DNA of 40,689 bases, taken from Chloromonas sp. AAM2 (lineage: Eukaryota > Chlorophyta > Chlorophyceae > Chlamydomonadales > Chlamydomonadaceae). Below the pieces are notes generated by a model, which was given only the letters and a program-made list of their open reading frames with translations, made no database searches and had not been told where the DNA came from. Shown piece after piece: positions 36,401 to 40,689 of the stretch (its first letter is position 1; each line of letters opens with the position of its first letter). The stretch covers positions 1-40,689 of the forward strand of contig QAXH01001575.1 of assembly GCA_004335635.1 (NCBI GenBank), given 5' to 3'. The translations under genes and the position numbers were made by a program.

Positions 36401-39400
36401 ATTCATTTTCGGTCTGACGAGGTTTGCGGACAGGATTGCATCTTCATGGGTGGCCACCACCATTACTATCGCGGTGTGTCGCAATTCCCCTTCACTTGTA
36501 GGTTGGACGGGTTGGAACCCTTCCCCTCATGTGATATAGCATAATAGCACTGTTGGGGAAGCTCATGGTCCTAGACGGCTGCATCTGTAGAGGCTGCATC
36601 GCAGTGATGAATGCAACTTGTAATACCAGAACTGGCACTGTACGCTGGCACTGTGCATTGTACGCTGGCACTGGACGTCACAGCGTATACGTTGGCAAGC
36701 CATAGAAATCCCTGCTCCTGAAGTCAGACTCAACAGGCTTGGTCCATGAAGCCAAAGTTGGTTGCCAAGAGTCCAGGATGCAGGTGACCAGCTTCAGTTC
36801 CCCAGCCAGAAACAAAGGTAGCTTTGTTTATGGGTTTTGATGGAGCTGCCTGCGCGCAAGGTAATCATTCAGACAAGAACCAGGCGACCCCCGGATGCCT
36901 TCACCCTCGGCTTGTTTATGTCTAGATTTCACTTCAGGGATACCTTGCCTGACCACGCAGATCCGGATAAGTGGAAGACCCAGTTTCCTCACATTGGCAC
37001 GGCTTCAATGGGAGCGCTGACCTGGGAGAACGACTATGGCTCGGTGAGTAGGGAAATTGCGCTGAGCAGTCACCAAAACACGCAAATGTTCATGCGTTGA
37101 GTGAGCGCCAACCAGCAAACACAGGCCAGAAAACTGTCATTACCATGCATGTCCTAGGTTTTCCTATTTGCAACCGTGTACGTATTCAGATCTTATCAGG
37201 AACATGCCGTTCTGAACCTATACTGTTATGCCAAGACTCAAGTTGTTGTATGCATGCACTTCCAGGTTGACATCATCATGCAAGGCGGCTCTCCTTTTCC
37301 AGACACTGATGACGTCCAACTGTGGTGCCCAAGCACTAACAACACGGCCAAGACGACCCCAGCCAATCCATACAGCTACAAGTAAGACATGCGACCTGCA
37401 CCACTTGCTTGTTTACATCCAATAGCTCGGGGATTCATATCAACCTTGGCAAAACTTGCTCTTGGCCTTTGTCTGCAGGATTACTATCAGCTTCAAGTAC
37501 GAAGGTGCGTTGATTGGGGTGTTGCAAATAACCGCCAATTCATTGATAACAGGACCATGTCTTAGTGGGCAGGGAAGACTTTGGTACTATCAGCCCATTC
37601 ATTGTTGCCGAGACTTTGTCGACACAACAAATATGCACATCTCGCCTGCAGACGTCTGTTGCGGCCCGGTTCATGGTGCCGAGTGATGAAAGCTCTGGTT
37701 GTCTACCGTGGGGAGGCACACTAGTTACTTCTCAAGTAACTGCTGCCTTTGTTTCCCTGCCTTGCAGACGGTGACTGGCAGTACACGTTCAGCGACTGGT
37801 GGGTGGTTGACTCACAATGCAGTGACCCATTTCATACAACCACAGAGGGCGGCATGAAGCTCTGCAAAGCCCTGCTCAGGCTTCATGCAGTTCCATGGAT
37901 TCCTCCAAACAGTATGCTACGAGGTCGACGAGTAAGAAAGACACGTATCACAAAGCAACCGCCAGCTCTTACTGTGTTACCTTTCCTTCAGGCTTGAGGA
38001 GGACATGGGTGTCCCACGTGTGGGTGGTGACTCCGTTCTGCTACCCAATGGTGACACTGTGACCCTTGGAGGAGCCCAGGTGAGCTCTGGCACCTTTAGT
38101 GTTGATGCTTGCAGGCATAGAAAAGCATGATTCAAATGTATGAGCAGCCAGCTGTTTCAAGGATTTAGGGACAGCAGGGTTGATTTTGGCTGACCCTATT
38201 CCTTGCACTGAACGGCTGTTTCTGCAGACTGGCTGCTCATGCGGCACCAGAGGTGGTGTGAACCGAGGCAACTACCCCGCTCTGTGGCCTGTGCTCTACC
38301 AGCCCGACAGGCCTGTGGGCGAGCGCTACACCGTCATGGCTGCCAGCTCCATCGCCAGAATGGTGAGGACTGCTGAGTCATTTACATCTCAATATCATTC
38401 GTGAGTTTGACAATCTCAATATCATTCGTGAGTTTGACAAGAGAAGGACTGTTGATGCTTGGATATGTGCTGATGCTGCATGATGCCACTCAGTGAGTGG
38501 CAACTATGCGCACTATCCATGGCCTTGGTAGGCAGCCATCAGCAGCATGTGAAGGGCGGTGTTGTCAGGCCACGGAGTCCTGCTGCAGCACAACAGCGTG
38601 TTCTACTGCAGCGCACTTGTCCAGCGGAGCAACAACGTGAACCTCTAATTGCCCCAAAGCATCATGATGCATGCGGGTTTCTGGCTGTGACTTCCATGTC
38701 TACGTACAACCAAAATAATCAAAGCAACCAACCAACCAAACAGGCCAACAACCAAAAAAACATCGCGATTGCAAGCATCATAACTCGTGTTGTGCCCGTG
38801 CTTGCAGTACCACGGAACTGCGACTCTGACTACCTCCGGTACCATCCAGGTTGCAGGTATGCTCGTATGAGATGCTGCACCGCCCCAAATCATCCATACC
38901 CCAGTCAAGGCTGCAAAACTGATAGAACGTACTGTGGTAACTGGATGTTGACCTTCTTGTGCTTTTTTGATCTCTTACATGCCCGTCATTTGGCCTCAGA
39001 GATGGATGCCTTTCCGCCTGTTCGCAGGTTGTGACTCATGTGACAAGGATACGATTGTGAGCACTGCACCTTGGTGGTCAGGGAACCCTGACAGGAGGGT
39101 AAGTGGGAGCACATGAGGACTGTGAGTTGCTGGTGATACCCTTTGAAGACACCATGGTCCATATATATATGATCCATAGCAACGAGTAGCAGATGTCTGT
39201 TACCTTTGCCTTGAAAGCCATATGCATGACTTCTATGCAACGTCTATCACATTCATGCCTTGAGCGGTAGGTGATTGTATTGCCCTTGCATACCAGATCA
39301 ATGCGTTGAAACAAGGGCAACCTGGACGCACATGCAAGAACGGCTAACCATGACCATGCAAACGCCTGACTTGTGCTTGTCTTGTTTTGCGTCAAAGTTC

Positions 39401-40309
39401 TTCGACCGGGCAGCAAGTCTCTTCCTTCCACCTTCCTCAGAACACCCTGGCCAGCATGTGATTTGAGACAACACGTGCCTGCTGTTGCATTTTGCAGTGG
39501 GAGTTCCGTGTCGAGGAGTATATAACCCCTTACTTCTTGGACACCAAAGCCAAGCCCAAGATTACCGCCATCAACGGCGGCACAATTACTGTCAGTCCAG
39601 TTGCCTATGGCCAGGACTTCACCATCACATGGGCACCGGAGATGGCTGAAATCACAGATGTGAACGTGACCAGTGTCTCCCTTGTCGCTCCCTGTGCTGG
39701 TGAGTACCATGTGATACCAAACACGCTCTGATAATCCCAACTTCATGCCCTGTCCAAGTTGGTTCCCTTGTGCCTCTGGCAAACAGCACAATGTGATGTG
39801 CCAACTCATATGCCAAGCTTGTGCGTGTAAGCAGTGTGCACAGCTTACAATGCTGCAAAACTGTGGTACTTTATTTGGATATGCGGTCTGATGTACGATG
39901 CTTTTCTGATTATTTGCGTGACATTGCACATGATAAGCCCTGACCATGTTGGTTGCTTTGTCCCTTTGGCGAGCATCACAATGTGATCTGCCAACCATAT
40001 GAAGGTCAGCTGTTCAACGCTATGGTTTCCTAATCATTTGTTTGACCTGTTTGCCTTCTACATCTGCCTGCAGTGACCCACGGCTTGAACATGAACCAAC
40101 GTGTGGTGTTCCTGAAGATTGTCAGCCGGACTGACAACACGGTCACAGTCCACGTGCCCAGCACTGTGGCAATCCTGCCCCCTCAAATGTACAAGGTTCA
40201 CATCATGAACGGCAAGACGTATTCCAAGGCTTGGTGGGTCAAGCTGACCAAGCCTGCGTCTGCCACCAAGCGGCTGCTCCGTTCCACACGGAAGCATCTC
40301 CGGGCCTAG
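33444..40309 (+). CDS. GLOX: Copper radical oxidase (glyoxal oxidase-like), copy 3, complete
   Basis: Complete 19-exon gene for 671 aa. Exons: 33444-33725, 34051-34110, 34297-34384, 34593-34711, 34991-35108, 35371-35458, 35547-35625, 35831-35915, 36183-36242, 36961-37043, 37266-37381, 37479-37504, 37768-37798, 37992-38079, 38228-38362, 38808-38856, 39028-39098, 39498-39699, 40074-40309. The signal peptide covers about residues 1-27 (LLLLAIALSSLCSTQA, then DPPVVVP). A Cys-containing N-terminal segment follows, then Kelch-like repeats. Predicted radical-site residues are Cys164 (NAFCNGL) and Tyr220 (DRWYPTG); predicted copper ligands are Tyr487-His488 (YHGTATL) and His596 (VTHGLNMNQ), by correspondence with the family. 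Residues 527-671 form the DUF1929/E-set domain. It is the most divergent of the three, with a basic tail (TKRLLRSTRKHLRA). It lies apart from copies 1-2, separated by three unrelated genes. Galactose oxidase-like specificity cannot be excluded. Confidence 0.94.
34727..34830 (+). repeat. 26-bp tandem array, 4 units
   Basis: Four copies of a 26-bp unit, CATGTGTACTCACTGACARG then CGCTGG, in intron 4 of oxidase copy 3. The last unit is the most diverged. Confidence 0.9.
36395..36537 (-). repeat. Dispersed repeat family B, copy 4 (inverted)
   Basis: Reverse complement of the repeat at 7340-7475, from CATTTTCGGTCTGACGAGGT through ACCATTACTATCGCGGTGTG to CCCTTCCCCTCATGTGATAT. It lies in intron 9 of oxidase copy 3, which is enlarged to 718 bp. 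Confidence 0.7.
38386..38439 (+). repeat. 27-bp exact tandem duplication
   Basis: Two identical copies of ATCTCAATATCATTCGTGAG plus TTTGACA in intron 15 of oxidase copy 3, close to its donor. Identity indicates a recent slip or duplication. Confidence 0.9.
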
Positions 40310-40689
40310 AACGCCGGAAGGCGGTGGCTGCTGCTTCGTGACTATTGATTCATGAAAGCCTGCTGCTGCCATTTTGTTTGATTTATCGCATTCTGACCGT
40401 TTCTTCATCTACTTTCTGTAGTGACATGAGTATGCAAGCAAACAGTCACAAGCAAACAGTGCGTGAACAGTCTACATTATTGCAGCTGGTATGCTGTGAA
40501 CTTAAAAGAACAGCAGCGTTTTTGAGAAACAATTCAAGAAGGGTAAAGAATATGTTTAGTTTTCTGCGGTATCAGCCACATGGGCTGTTGAGGAGGTGCC
40601 CAGGAGGATTTGCATGCAAATCCTAAATCGTGGCTAAGCTTGGTTGGTATTCATTGGTTTGAGTTCCGACAATGTTGAAGCAATACATT
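40310..40689. other. 3' flank of oxidase copy 3
   Basis: Presumed 3' UTR and flank. No further gene, repeat or clear polyadenylation signal seen before the window ends. Confidence 0.4.

Noticed and set aside
39078..39998. 306-aa open frame on the minus strand
   Set aside because: It runs antisense across exon 18 and introns of oxidase copy 3, has no family resemblance, and lacks coding support apart from being open.

Overview
This is nuclear DNA from an intron-rich eukaryote, most likely a green alga (Chlorophyta). The evidence is small GT-AG introns with TGCAG acceptors, 10 to 19 exons in several genes, a plant-type Rab8/RABE GTPase, NOP53, and a multigene family of secreted glyoxal-oxidase-like proteins. 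There are no bacterial-type operons, rRNA, recognised tRNA or CRISPR arrays. Splice models were built by hand from frame, splice-site consensus and comparison between paralogues. No expression data were available.

Layout. (1) 344-7166 (+): the 3' three-quarters (exons 5-19) of a copper radical oxidase (glyoxal oxidase/galactose oxidase family), copy 1; its first exons lie left of the window. (2) 9536-16528 (+): copy 2, complete, 19 exons, 662 aa. (3) 16529-19692: a gene-poor stretch with hAT-like MITE ends and a broken copy of a Rab exon. (4) 19693-22141 (-): Rab8/RABE-like small GTPase, 6 exons, 224 aa. (5) 22142-23581: intergenic, holding a truncated oxidase fragment. (6) 23582-27791 (-): NOP53-like ribosome-biogenesis factor, 10 exons, 452 aa. 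(7) 28052-30766 (+): unrecognised multi-pass membrane protein with a Q/S-rich tail, 7 exons, 382 aa, divergent from NOP53 across 260 bp. (8) 33444-40309 (+): oxidase copy 3, complete, 19 exons, 671 aa.

The three oxidases share every intron position and phase visible in them. They keep the Cys-Tyr, Tyr-His and His residues of the copper/tyrosyl-radical centre wherever these fall inside the window. They are predicted secreted enzymes that oxidise aldehydes or alcohols to acids or aldehydes with release of H2O2. Copies 1 and 2 share stretches of near-perfect identity that cross exon-intron borders, which suggests gene conversion. The Rab, NOP53 and membrane-protein genes are housekeeping-type genes lying between copies 2 and 3 and have no evident pathway link to the oxidases.

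Non-coding structure is rich. It includes a complete 214-bp MITE with a perfect 8-bp target-site duplication, two dispersed repeat families inserted in different introns, a 70-bp inverted repeat next to a 3' splice site, and intronic tandem arrays with periods of 22, 26 and 27 bp.
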